This document shows, piece after piece, positions 55,501 through 62,911 of a stretch of 64,000 bases of DNA. Each line of letters begins with the position of its first letter. Within the stretch, counting starts at the first letter, position 1. The stretch covers positions 1,786,001 to 1,850,000 of the forward strand of contig NZ_OY762961.1 of NCBI RefSeq assembly GCF_963666745.1, written 5' to 3'. The translations under genes were made by a program, and so were the position numbers. Under the pieces are notes generated by a model, which was not told the origin of the DNA, made no database searches, and worked only from the letters and a program-made list of their open reading frames with translations. The DNA is from an uncultured Desulfuromonas sp. (GTDB taxonomy: Bacteria; Desulfobacterota; Desulfuromonadia; Desulfuromonadales; Desulfuromonadaceae).

Positions 55501-57029
55501 GTGGGCGTAATGGTCAACATATCGGTCAACTGGTTATACGCGGTGGTCGAACTGAATGCGTACTGAACATCGGTATCGACTGAACCGCCATCCAGCTCAA
55601 GATCTATCATAAGACCAACACGGGCATAGAGGCTGCCGTCCAGAGAAAGGTCCAACGACGCCCCAAGATCTGCGAGCTCTTCTGGGGTTGGGATTTGAAT
55701 CAGGTCTGCGGCAGCATCGCTGATCGCACTGCTGGCGGCAATGACATCACTGATCAATGAATCAAAAAAATTCAACGCATCAAGATATGTCGGATATGCG
55801 CTATCCAATGTGCCGGCACCAAACCAACCGGCCAGTTCATTTAAAATATCGACGCCAAAATCATCTAACGTATTGGAGATGTCTGTTAAGAAGCTGCTTC
55901 CTTTATCCAAAACATCGACAATAGCATTGAAAAAATCCTGTAGATTGATTGAGTAATCCGCAAGGATGGCATTTGAATAGTCAAATTCTAACGATGACAT
56001 GCCAAGTTGACTGCCGGCCCATTTCAGTGCAGTCCATAAATCATAGCCTTTCTCTTCAATGGCATAGGCCGCTGCCACCGAAAACCCGTCCCACAGATCA
56101 GCGCCAAGATTACACGGATCAGGCATAAGAACCGCTATGCCATCTTCAAAAAAGCTGAAAACAGGCTGAGTAAAAGCCATATAAATAATTTTACTAAGTT
56201 TCCATACCGGATCATCTGCGGATGAAACCAGCCCATGCCCCGTTGCCCATTCCCACTGATGATTGAAACCTCCCGCGTAATATGTTGTCACAATGTAATC
56301 GGCCATGTCGGCCCAATCATCGATATTGCCGGACAACACACCAACAACCGTATCCTTTGCTGCTTCGGCCTGATCAAACAATGCCTGGGCCGCACTATTG
56401 AGCGAAGTGATCTCCTCGATCGCAGCGTTGTAAATATCTTCAACCGTCAAATTGACAGAGAGATCCAGCAGACTCGCATTTGCGTACCAATAATTATCTC
56501 CGTCAACGCTGGTATCGACCCATTGGTAAATGCCATTCTCATCGGCCTGCCACTGCATGAAATCGGTTCCAAGAATCGGCAGATAGTCGTGCCAGCCAAC
56601 CACCATCATGTCAGTATCTTGGCCAAAATTACCCCACATATTCTGATCGGTAATGGTAAAGCTGATCGCCTCCTCGTCACTGTGACTGACATCGTATGAC
56701 AGCGGAACATCCAGGGCAGCCTCCCCCTCTCCGGTGACACTACTGAGTCCCAGGACCGTATTCAGATCAGTGTTGTCATCGAAGACAAGCCTGAAGGTGT
56801 AATCCCCCGCCGTCGTGATCGTGAAGGTATCTGAAGAAACATTGACATTGTCCACATCGAGCAGACTAAAGTTCGATACAGATTGACCTCCCTCCCAAAA
56901 AGTAAGAGGCAGATCCGCACCCGAAAGATTCGTCACTTGCAACACTATTTCATTGGCGGCAGCACCGGCGGAAGTCACGACGGAGAAGACGGATTGATTA
57001 TTTTGATCAAATGCTGTGAAAGTGGACAT
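49524..57029 (-). CDS. Giant surface protein G3: novel N-terminal region, cadherin repeats, choice-of-anchor-U-like end
   Basis: This 2,501-residue protein has no signal peptide. Residues 1 to about 1170 do not resemble any family I know: a short beta domain (1-130), helix-rich stretches (about 195-460), beta-rich segments such as GASLDLSLDGSLYARVGLMI, and a Ca2+-loop-like DTNHDGVIDY. Then follow one module shared with G1 and G2 (about 1185-1290, VWEYSTDGSNW), CSPG-like and Ig-like modules, three tandem cadherin repeats (about 1823-2150) and a choice-of-anchor-U-like domain (about 2190-2350) followed by a degenerate second copy to the end. DUF4347 and DUF5648 are both absent, unlike G1 and G2. 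It is followed by a lipoprotein gene 28 bases away. Confidence 0.87.
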   Translation of the reverse strand: MSTFTAFDQNNQSVFSVVTSAGAAANEIVLQVTNLSGADLPLTFWEGGQSVSNFSLLDVDNVNVSSDTFTITTAGDYTFRLVFDDNTDLNTVLGLSSVTGEGEAALDVPLSYDVSHSDEEAISFTITDQNMWGNFGQDTDMMVVGWHDYLPILGTDFMQWQADENGIYQWVDTSVDGDNYWYANASLLDLSVNLTVEDIYNAAIEEITSLNSAAQALFDQAEAAKDTVVGVLSGNIDDWADMADYIVTTYYAGGFNHQWEWATGHGLVSSADDPVWKLSKIIYMAFTQPVFSFFEDGIAVLMPDPCNLGADLWDGFSVAAAYAIEEKGYDLWTALKWAGSQLGMSSLEFDYSNAILADYSINLQDFFNAIVDVLDKGSSFLTDISNTLDDFGVDILNELAGWFGAGTLDSAYPTYLDALNFFDSLISDVIAASSAISDAAADLIQIPTPEELADLGASLDLSLDGSLYARVGLMIDLELDGGSVDTDVQYAFSSTTAYNQLTDMLTITPTLVNVTDGDVVAFSTASPNISFSVKLLYDVGAELDLDFDGELNLPGVTISLDGNPEGSFNFNPMISTSGTNLQFDFSGADVNLIQPLLSDLLGLLIDPDLGELLDFVDNANRSLNTSISIEMLDHIVPYDELFIFPESVDIEIPALPVDELTIVSLDTELDGGLSILDGLVSVSPDDLLSDRLSGIISGLTQGMIESLELNLPTILTDGTYLSREDLVALYEASDAYAVRHAIDSSYVASNLSIAQIINDYYYDEGLEAVNFEQLASIFTNATINLGDVISDLFATDWLQDWMIEHSAENPEALLADLIQNATSEFALNALDMLEGFLGGIGGSYETGSFVIVDMTQGGSDGLFHLNTLDFNSDDIINDPENPDSWSLLFEPYTDADITEDTASFGLYISSGDTGPVYRATMDVDSVAAFIIKQVLAALTAEIGQVIPPELTNPFDADLSLETLLRIVEVDGATAAQVQKYLDFQFEQEKLDYDISSFTDFSQEFTLTVDDMAFEVTFTETGETDADCVTLSFRASEADSLNILEASQYDTNHDGVIDYKVQIVPSAMFSNDTELGYNYGLSLDYLRTALSAAVNIPLSELFPGLPELTFTLFDYDIGPLLSIDAEINGLDIDIWESRFALDIGEDSVTGVFDVNVAPSFAAAATACADLPESVFSLMSPSFDDVDNDNLAGIVVTDNSVTAEEGVWEYSTDGSNWCEIGSVSETAGLLLSKDTLLRFTPVSEYAGEKHFLTVYAVDDSSDLIFTDSEAVHTYNTTADSATSMVSVTGELLGYQIDPTPGVNDAPSVDINSLSVLEGGAIRITASVLHETDPDDSGSALTYSIASAVAHGTLWLDTDKSGTLNGTENALTAGSTFTQQDIDNRIFMYAHDGSETTSDGFVFSLADDDGASVSNQQFEITVIPVDDQTILHSVAGSDPVTLAEDTPYTYTIVASDPDSPLSYSVETEPTHGTVIINATTGEYTYTPDADYHGTDSFSVGVVGNSAPVTETVILAVTSAQDDATGTVSINNDGGAVTASLTDVIDVDGAIIRTNFLWQRTYDGTSWDDLGGGEGDTTTFYAMGGTYRCVFTTEDVEGGITTFVTGSVTASYEDTASVINDPSSLPPSAPDNTLSITIAEDTSYTILLSAPVPTEEHNYDHYEFSPQHGVISGPVITPSGEYEYTYTPDQDFYGTDQFRIDLMELMPFTTADGQLLYVPAQTLYLTMTIENVEDEASGSATITGTAEEGGNLTASLADITDVDGTVTGTYQWQINNGSGWTNILSATTDTLAIPDSQSYVGSSVRVIAITTDTQGGTTEFISAERLIANVNDAPVITSFGGGETGTVVSTENRTVITAFSASDEDPDDTATFSITGGDDRDLFSIDVNSGILAFKNAPDYERPIDNGEDNSYQVIVTVTDGSGATDSQLLSVNVTNANEVPVITSSYGEDIVFLSSNENSSVVTTVIAVDPDSDSVLTYSISGGDDQALFQIDSSSGLLLFNTAPDYEIPEDSDGNNVYLVEVTATDTLGASATQSLSIHVTNVNEAPVIIRNTSEGFVTFNLYENSTVVTTVIASDQDITDTLIYSLSGGNDQTLFQIDSQTGVLVFSHAPDYENPADSDSNNTYEVQVMVTDGLLSDTLPVTVNVLDIDENPAVIPPGTNDPSSPDSDDDKDGVSLGEESAVPSLGEDGSATGDGNGDGIPDAQQADVTSVQFSEMDYFNSNGDPLQTYITLVADSSSGRINESDDNQASILYIGQIDAPDNLPEGALAPLGLIRFIVDVADAGQIETFSLYVDDALSINGYWKQTNSGDWVNLASEEYGGKIVYEEGMIRLDFQIEDGGVFDSDGVANGIISDPGAPAYFLHKIGDLTAEISSDSSAILTSFSIDPVLDPETLPGRFSEYAQSSMSAVSATSGAEVGLTLKISGTPELNGFWVPNEDSWINLATSIETIENETLIQIALTDNGAYDTNPDAQELSINGVLGVMPLTLLGAVPVNDDLQGVWF

Positions 57030-57285
57030 ATAGGCGCCCCCCGGGCATGTGTACGATGCTAGAGTTGTTCAGAACAATTGTTGGATAAGTCATAGACAAT
57101 GAAATGAATTTTTCACGAATATCGATCTTTCCAGTGGTCAGATACAGCTGCTAACTGCCCAGAAAAAACAGCCTAACTCTAATTCTGGAGCTTCTTTAAT
57201 AGTATTTCGCAGGCGTTTGAAAAACGTTTGAAAGAACTAAAAAAAATAACGAAGTGTATAGTTCTTATAAGGAAATGTTTGCGTT

Positions 57286-58791
57286 TTAAAGATGGGGGAT
57301 AAGAATTTCTATGACAGCACCCTGATTGTTATAAAAGTCAGGAGTTGTTTGGAAATCGTTTTTGCATAACGACGTCATGAGCTCCCGGCCAATCCCATTG
57401 ATAACAGTTGGGCCGAAACCTATTCCATTGTCCGCAATGATGAACCGCAGTCCATTTGAACCGTTAACAACACACTGGATCGAAAACATCGGGTCAGCAT
57501 GGCTCGGGACAAATGCATATTTGACCGAGTTGTTATAGCATTCCGTAATGACAAGTCCCAGCGTGACCGCCTTGTGGAGGCCAATCTTCACTTCTGGCAC
57601 AACAAGGTCGACGCGAATTTTTTTATTGCCAAAGCGTGGCAAATGCTCGACAAGAGCCCGTAGGTAACTTTGCAACTGGATGGAATCCTGGGAATCTTGA
57701 TACACCAGCTTGTCATAGGCCAGCGCGATCGCCTGAATATTTCCTTCGATCTCTTCGAGAATGTTGGAATTATCCTTTTTGGATGTTTGCAGAGAAATAA
57801 TCCCCTGAATAATCTGAAGATTATTTTTCACCCGATGGTTCAGTTCTCTCAGCAGAACTTCTTTCTGTTGGACTTCTTCCTGCAAAGAGGTCTGGGCTTT
57901 TTGCAATTGCGTGTTGTGTTCTTTTAACAACCAGGTTCGATACGCGAACAGGCCAAACAAAACGATGCCCCCCAGAGCAATGTAACCGAAGATCGCGTAG
58001 TCAATCTCTTCCTTGGGGCCAAGAATCAGCCATTTTTTCTTCAGCTTGGCCATCTCCTCTTCGGAAATGGCATCCAGACCTTTTTGCAGAATATCCCTTA
58101 AAATTCGGTTATCCTTGTGAACAGCAAAATGCAGATCAAGATTAAAACGTTCATCCTGAATAAAGCTGACAAGATTGACGTCCTGTATGCCATAGTCATT
58201 GATAAAACTGTTACTCACGCCAACCTCATTAATAGCCGCATCCACCTTCTTCTCTGCAACAGCCGTGATACACTCCGTTGTATTGTCGACCAAAAACAGG
58301 TTGATTTCCGGATAGTAGGTTCGCAATAAGACTTCCTGGTAATAGCCGCGCACCACCGCCAGTTTCTTCCCCTTCAGATCATCAAGGCTTTTGATGCCGA
58401 CTCTCTCCTTGCGAATGAAAAGAGCATCTCTGAACCTCACATAGCTCTGCGTAAAAATCATGAACCGTTCTCGATCCGGCGTAATAGCGGTATTGTGTAA
58501 TACATCAACTTCACGGTTTTCGAGCATATGCATGTAGGTGTTCCAGCTCTGGCCTGAAATAAACTTGGCCTTGAAGCCCACCTTTTTTGCGATCAACCGA
58601 ACAACATCAATGCAAAAACCTTTGGAAACCCCATTTTCAAAATAATCGTAGGGTTTCCAGTCGTTTTCGTTGTGAAAGATAATCGTTTGTTTCTTTTCAA
58701 GATACGCCCTCTCTTCAGAGGTCAGTATCAAAGAGCCCGAACAGCCCGAAAAAAGGAATAATGGGAGGAAAAAGAGGAGAAGTTTTTTCAT
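57286..58791 (-). CDS. Histidine kinase with periplasmic solute-binding domain and HisKA_2 core
   Basis: This 501-residue sensor kinase has a signal region with a lipobox-like LFSGC (Cys17). A family 3 solute-binding domain covers about 30-255 (KPYDYFENGVSKGFCIDVV, AITPDRERFMIFTQ, DLKGKKLAVVRGYY). One membrane helix (YAIFGYIALGGIVLFGLFAY, about 260-285) is followed by a coiled coil, then a HisKA_2 core LRELNHRVKNNLQIIQ with His319 and an ATPase domain ending in DNGIGFGP. The start overlaps the regulator stop by 4 bases (ATGA). Such domains bind amino acids or similar small molecules. It lies upstream of giant G3 and may sense a signal that controls it. Confidence 0.88.
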   Translation of the reverse strand: MKKLLLFFLPLFLFSGCSGSLILTSEERAYLEKKQTIIFHNENDWKPYDYFENGVSKGFCIDVVRLIAKKVGFKAKFISGQSWNTYMHMLENREVDVLHNTAITPDRERFMIFTQSYVRFRDALFIRKERVGIKSLDDLKGKKLAVVRGYYQEVLLRTYYPEINLFLVDNTTECITAVAEKKVDAAINEVGVSNSFINDYGIQDVNLVSFIQDERFNLDLHFAVHKDNRILRDILQKGLDAISEEEMAKLKKKWLILGPKEEIDYAIFGYIALGGIVLFGLFAYRTWLLKEHNTQLQKAQTSLQEEVQQKEVLLRELNHRVKNNLQIIQGIISLQTSKKDNSNILEEIEGNIQAIALAYDKLVYQDSQDSIQLQSYLRALVEHLPRFGNKKIRVDLVVPEVKIGLHKAVTLGLVITECYNNSVKYAFVPSHADPMFSIQCVVNGSNGLRFIIADNGIGFGPTVINGIGRELMTSLCKNDFQTTPDFYNNQGAVIEILIPHL

Positions 58792-59438
58792 AAAATCAGC
58801 CGGCATCCGTAGATACTGCTGTATTCGAAAATTTCTTTGCCTATTTTTTTGGATAATCTGTGGATCAAGCCCCGCCGGGTCGAATCACTGACGTATTTAT
58901 CATCCCAGAGAACATTTTCAACAACCTCCAGAGGGACAAATTGGCCAAGATTTCTATAGCAAAGGTGAAAAAGCCGTTGTTCCTGCTTCGTCAAAAAGAC
59001 GACTTCATTGCGATATTTAAGCATTCTGGTAACAGGGTCGTAGTGCCAGTCGCTATCTAAATAACCCTCCTGGAGTTTCCGGGCGCAAAGCATCACGGCA
59101 GTATAGAGATCAATTTCTTTAAATGGTTTGGTCAGATAATAGAACGGCTTCGTTTCAAAGGCTTTTTTCAATGTCATCTGATCACTGAATGAGGTCAAAA
59201 ACAACACCTCAAAGCTACCTGCTTTTTTCAACTCCTTAATGATATCGATACCCGACTCATCATTACTTAGGCGTATATCCGTAATAGTAATCTCAGGCCT
59301 GTGCGTTGTAAAAAGATCATAAGCTTCAGAAAAATTGTCACAGCAGCCAACAACCTCAAATCCCTTTCGGGACAAAAAAGTTTTTACTTGCAGCGCAATC
59401 AGAGGCTCATCTTCAATAATCAGGATTTTGAATGCCAC
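58788..59438 (-). CDS. Response regulator with OmpR-like winged-helix domain
   Basis: This 216-residue regulator has a receiver domain with ILIIEDEP, phospho-acceptor Asp54 in TITDIRLS and Lys in YYLTKPFKE. Residues about 125-216 form a divergent winged-helix DNA-binding domain (LTKQEQRLFHLCYRN, STRRGLIHRLSKKIG). Its gene is the first of a two-gene unit, with the kinase start overlapping its stop by 4 bases. A HisKA_2 kinase paired with an OmpR-like regulator is slightly unusual. The nearest downstream target on the strand is giant G3. Confidence 0.87.
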   Translation of the reverse strand: MAFKILIIEDEPLIALQVKTFLSRKGFEVVGCCDNFSEAYDLFTTHRPEITITDIRLSNDESGIDIIKELKKAGSFEVLFLTSFSDQMTLKKAFETKPFYYLTKPFKEIDLYTAVMLCARKLQEGYLDSDWHYDPVTRMLKYRNEVVFLTKQEQRLFHLCYRNLGQFVPLEVVENVLWDDKYVSDSTRRGLIHRLSKKIGKEIFEYSSIYGCRLIL

Positions 59439-60038
59439 CCGCCCCTCCTACAATCCCAAAACGAATAGTCATAGTGACCTAGAGGAACATCTTGTCCATT
59501 GTACAGGAGACTGCATTAGCCATATTCCAAATGCTACCCCCCTTGGCCTGCCGAACAAAAAAGTTTGGCCTTATGAGAAACATAACGCTAAAACCTGAAA
59601 ACAAAGATGAACAGAAATATCTTACCTGAGACACTCTGTGCCTTGTTTAAAAACAATCAGAAACATGCCAACATATAGAGCCTTGAAATAGATCAAGACT
59701 CTCACGACTAATGAGTACATCAACAATTCTAATATGAAACAAATAAGGAAAAAAGAAAAATGTGTGCAATGAAAGGAAGGGCGATATCATCGCGGATTTG
59801 TACGATTCCCGCAGTCCACTTTCACCCGTTTAGTCGTTGTTATCAGGCAGGTATTAACACAACCATCCAGATGAAAAAGATAGCCCCAAAGGAGTAGGTC
59901 ATAATCACGTAACCGTCAGGCTATCAGGCTCCTCACCAAAGGAGGAAAGTCTTCGGGGTAAAGCGCGACGCCGTAAGACATCTCGAAAAAAAAGAAGAGT
60001 TTCCTTTCCTCAAAACTTCTTATTACCGTGGGGACAGA
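59439..60038. other. Intergenic region between the regulator and the C39-like gene, with a multi-hairpin element
   Basis: About 600 bases without a gene. Bases 59439-59860 are AT-rich and should hold the promoter of the minus-strand regulator gene. Bases 59879-59981 fold into three adjacent hairpins: GATAGCC / GGCTATC (59879-59885 and 59919-59925), CTCCTC with GGAGG around 59929-59945, and GTCTT...AAGAC around 59950-59980. The 9-mer CCAAAGGAG occurs twice (59886-59894 and 59936-59944). It matches no riboswitch class I could identify and no T-tract follows it. Confidence 0.45.
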
Positions 60039-62261
60039 CTATAAACCCGGCAGAGCATCCAGCATGGTACCGTCGGATGAGCCGTTCAATTGGAAACCGA
60101 CAACGTCTTGGCTTGAAGTAAAGCGTAGATAGGTCGCCATGCCAATATCCAGAGAAAACAGGTTTTCTGCTTCACCAACCGTTTTTTCATGGCCAGCAAG
60201 AGTCAAAGACCTGCTCGCCAGCAAGGTCCCGGAATCGTTATACGCTTCGAGGCTCACCGTCGCTGCGGAGCTCGAGGTGTTGACAAAGGCGATACCGGTC
60301 CAGCCATCATCCTCCAGCTTGGGGAAAATGCCGTCACGAGTCTGGATGTTAACGCAGCCATAGCCGGCCAATTGCCAGCCATTGTGGGTGCCGAATAGTT
60401 CCAATCCGGTCAAGACATTGTTGGCGGACAAACTGAACCAGGCGGTCTGCTCCGGCATGTTAAGAGCCGTTGCTGTTCCAAGAAACTTTTCCCCAGCCTG
60501 TAAGGTTATGTTGGTCGTATCAAGGACGGTTCCATCCTGTGCATAGGGACGAATGACCACATCCGTCGCACTTTCCGAACTGTTACAGGCGGCAATACCG
60601 GTCCACCAGTTATCGTCACAGGCAACATGCGGATAGTACAACGTGGTTGCCGAATCAGAGAACAGAAGATTGCCGCTGAGTTGGTTGCCTCCGCCAAAAA
60701 GCTGAAGGCCGACGACACCCGCCGCCTGCTTGAGGACAGCCCATTGTTTTTCAGGCTGTGCCTGGCCGGAAAAAAGCGAACGAATCGTGAACGCAGTATG
60801 GCCCCCAGCAGGCAAAGTGATGGTTTTGGTTTCGCTATTGTCGAATTCCAGCAGCAGGTTTTTGTCCAATGCAGTGGTATTCACGAGAGCCAAACCGGTC
60901 CACCAATAGTCATCGGAAGCAATGTGCGGCACAACGAGTTCCTGATCAGAGGAAGTTGTCACGCAAGGGATGGCAACACGATACTGTCCATCCTGATAAA
61001 ATTTAAGATAGCCGGTGATATTGGTGGAGGTCGTGTAAAGAACACACTGGCGAATCAGAGCCGCCTCTTCATATTCACTGCCGATGAGGAGCTTTTTTCG
61101 GCCATTGGCAGGCAGTTCATATTCACGTTCAGCAGCAACGTCCTGGCCATCATCATTGAGAGCCAGAAGACGGATGTAAGCCGTTTCATCGCCACGGTTA
61201 ATGAAACAGATTTCTGATTCCCAACCGCCGGTGGTGTCAACATGAGGAAAATAGATGGCATTTTCCGTCGCTGCAGCATCGCCTTGTGACAACGTCAGAA
61301 AGGTCATACCCACATGACTCAGGTATCCGGAATCCGATAAATAACGCCCTCCCCAGCGCAACGAGCCCTGATTATAGTAACCATCCTCTTCCCAGGTATC
61401 TCTGACATAAACCGTATCCGGAAATGCGTAGCCATAGGCCACCATGACATGACCATTCAGATGCAGTAAAGCCGGTCGTCCGGCATCAATCTCCTGGCGA
61501 AACTCAGAAAATGTGCAGCCACCATAAACCTGACGATCAATATACCGGTTCCACAATGTCTCGACATCGTAGCCCTGCCGCCAGATCCATTCAGCAATAC
61601 CGTAAATAGCGCTGGTATCTTCCATATTGTAGAGTTCGATATCTTCGAGAGTGAACGGATCGCCGGTCTGCCAGTACCAGAAACTGCTGCCACCATCGCT
61701 GTTTTCTGCAGCGTCCTTACTGGTTTCCATAAAATCGGCCAGACAATTGTCTTCATGTCCTGCCGGGTTCGGATCATCACCATAATGATCATATGCCACA
61801 TAGTAATCGGCGATATGTTCCGGGCTGGCGATGACATCCAGTACAATTTGATTGCTGCCGGTAAAGGTTGTCTGTTCGGCAACGCCGTCGGGGATCAGAT
61901 TGCGGTAAGTCGAGCCGTTGTAACCATTACGATCATAAAAGCCCAACAACATGCCGGCAGCCGTCGGCGCACAACCGTAATACCACTCATAGTCCGGGAA
62001 ATCAGAGAGTTGTGCCTTACGACTGGCACGCACAGCAATTCTGCCATCCGGAGCCTGGTAATACGATTTCATCTGCTGTTTGTCTTCGTGAATCTTGATC
62101 AATTTCCCTGGCTGGGTGGGAATCTCTCGCATGAGGATCTTGCCATCATCGGTGCGATAATAGTAAGTTGTCCCCTGCTGCTGAAGCAACTCAAAGGCAA
62201 AAGAAGGCGTTGCCAAAAGGACAAACATGAAAATACCGGCACTCCGTAGAAACCCTTTCAT
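60039..62261 (-). CDS. Secreted C39-like cysteine peptidase-fold protein with repeated beta domains
   Basis: This 740-residue protein has a Sec signal peptide (about 1-22, ending PSFAF). A C39-like papain-fold domain (about 85-330) has Cys97 in YYGCAPTAAGMLLGFYD, His271 in HLNGHVMVAYGYAFPD and Asp288 in YVRDTW, the usual Cys-His-Asp set. Residues about 340-740 are four imperfect beta repeats with a shared core like PHVACDDNWWTGIAACN, which resemble adhesive or substrate-binding modules. The ATG at 62261 is chosen over GTG at 62267 because GAGG precedes it at the right distance. Substrate is unknown; it could process secreted surface proteins, but no direct link is seen. Confidence 0.8.
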   Translation of the reverse strand: MKGFLRSAGIFMFVLLATPSFAFELLQQQGTTYYYRTDDGKILMREIPTQPGKLIKIHEDKQQMKSYYQAPDGRIAVRASRKAQLSDFPDYEWYYGCAPTAAGMLLGFYDRNGYNGSTYRNLIPDGVAEQTTFTGSNQIVLDVIASPEHIADYYVAYDHYGDDPNPAGHEDNCLADFMETSKDAAENSDGGSSFWYWQTGDPFTLEDIELYNMEDTSAIYGIAEWIWRQGYDVETLWNRYIDRQVYGGCTFSEFRQEIDAGRPALLHLNGHVMVAYGYAFPDTVYVRDTWEEDGYYNQGSLRWGGRYLSDSGYLSHVGMTFLTLSQGDAAATENAIYFPHVDTTGGWESEICFINRGDETAYIRLLALNDDGQDVAAEREYELPANGRKKLLIGSEYEEAALIRQCVLYTTSTNITGYLKFYQDGQYRVAIPCVTTSSDQELVVPHIASDDYWWTGLALVNTTALDKNLLLEFDNSETKTITLPAGGHTAFTIRSLFSGQAQPEKQWAVLKQAAGVVGLQLFGGGNQLSGNLLFSDSATTLYYPHVACDDNWWTGIAACNSSESATDVVIRPYAQDGTVLDTTNITLQAGEKFLGTATALNMPEQTAWFSLSANNVLTGLELFGTHNGWQLAGYGCVNIQTRDGIFPKLEDDGWTGIAFVNTSSSAATVSLEAYNDSGTLLASRSLTLAGHEKTVGEAENLFSLDIGMATYLRFTSSQDVVGFQLNGSSDGTMLDALPGL

Positions 62262-62455
62262 CGGCACCTCGATAATTTGAATTTGGCCTTGTAATCCATC
62301 ATGTTCTCAAAGAAAAAAAACAGACACAAAATCATTCACACCATAGTATACTCGGACCCGGCCACGGCATGGAGGCGAGAATCTATTCCGGGCCATATTT
62401 TCACAACATACTAACCCTACGAATTATACGCAGTTTTCCCCTGGAGAAGGATATC

Positions 62456-62875
62456 ATGAAAGCTCAACGCTATTGGATTTTTTTGATACTAATGCTGGTC
62501 ACGTTAAGCGGCTGTTCCACTCTTTTGCATTCTCAGAAGAATAGTCAGGCGCTGCAAAAACGGATTCAGGTCGCGATGGAAGCGCGCCTTGCCGGGCAAT
62601 GGGGTGTGGTCTATGACAGTTTCTGGCAAACCTACCGGGACAAAGTGACACGCGACTCGTTCCTGTCTCGCAGTCGCGTCACCTTTAAAAGCTACCGAAT
62701 CGGCACCATTACTGTGGCTGAAGATGGTAAAAGTGCTGAAGCCGAGGTGTGGGCGAGTATTGAGATGCGTGGTTTTACCTTTCCTGAAGCACAGCAAACT
62801 CAAATCTGGTTGTACGAAAAAGGCAATTGGTATCAAAGGGTTGACGTAGACGGGATGCAAAAAGCCATGTTTTAG
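62456..62875 (+). CDS. Small lipoprotein of unknown function
   Basis: This 139-residue protein has a signal peptide with lipobox VTLSGC. The mature part, starting STLLHSQKNSQALQKRIQVAMEARLAG, has a helix then beta-rich sequence, possibly an NTF2-like or SnoaL-like fold. I do not assign a family. GGAGAAGG precedes the ATG at 62456; the longer in-frame start at 62369 lacks one. It is the only plus-strand gene in this part of the window, divergent from the C39-like gene and convergent with the flippase-like gene. Confidence 0.72.
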   Translation: MKAQRYWIFLILMLVTLSGCSTLLHSQKNSQALQKRIQVAMEARLAGQWGVVYDSFWQTYRDKVTRDSFLSRSRVTFKSYRIGTITVAEDGKSAEAEVWASIEMRGFTFPEAQQTQIWLYEKGNWYQRVDVDGMQKAMF

Positions 62876-62911
62876 CCGCGGTTCAGATAAGTCGATCCCC
62901 CCCCCAAAAAA

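Noticed and set aside
20417-57029. CRISPR or DNA tandem-repeat array in the giants
   Set aside because: The repetition is at protein-module level with diverged DNA and stays in frame; no short identical repeats with unique spacers were seen.
19363-59438. A LapA/LapG/LapD-type adhesin system
   Set aside because: No LapD- or LapG-like gene is nearby, the transporter lacks the LapB-type N-terminal domain, and no retention module or dialanine cleavage site was recognised in the giants.
59879-59981. Cyclic di-GMP (GEMM) riboswitch
   Set aside because: The key GEMM features, the paired GGCAAACC-type and GCAAAGCC-type segments, are missing on both strands.
62897-62911. Run of nine C and six A after the flippase-like gene
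   Set aside because: It lies outside coding sequence between convergent genes, so phase-variable slippage has no evident target.
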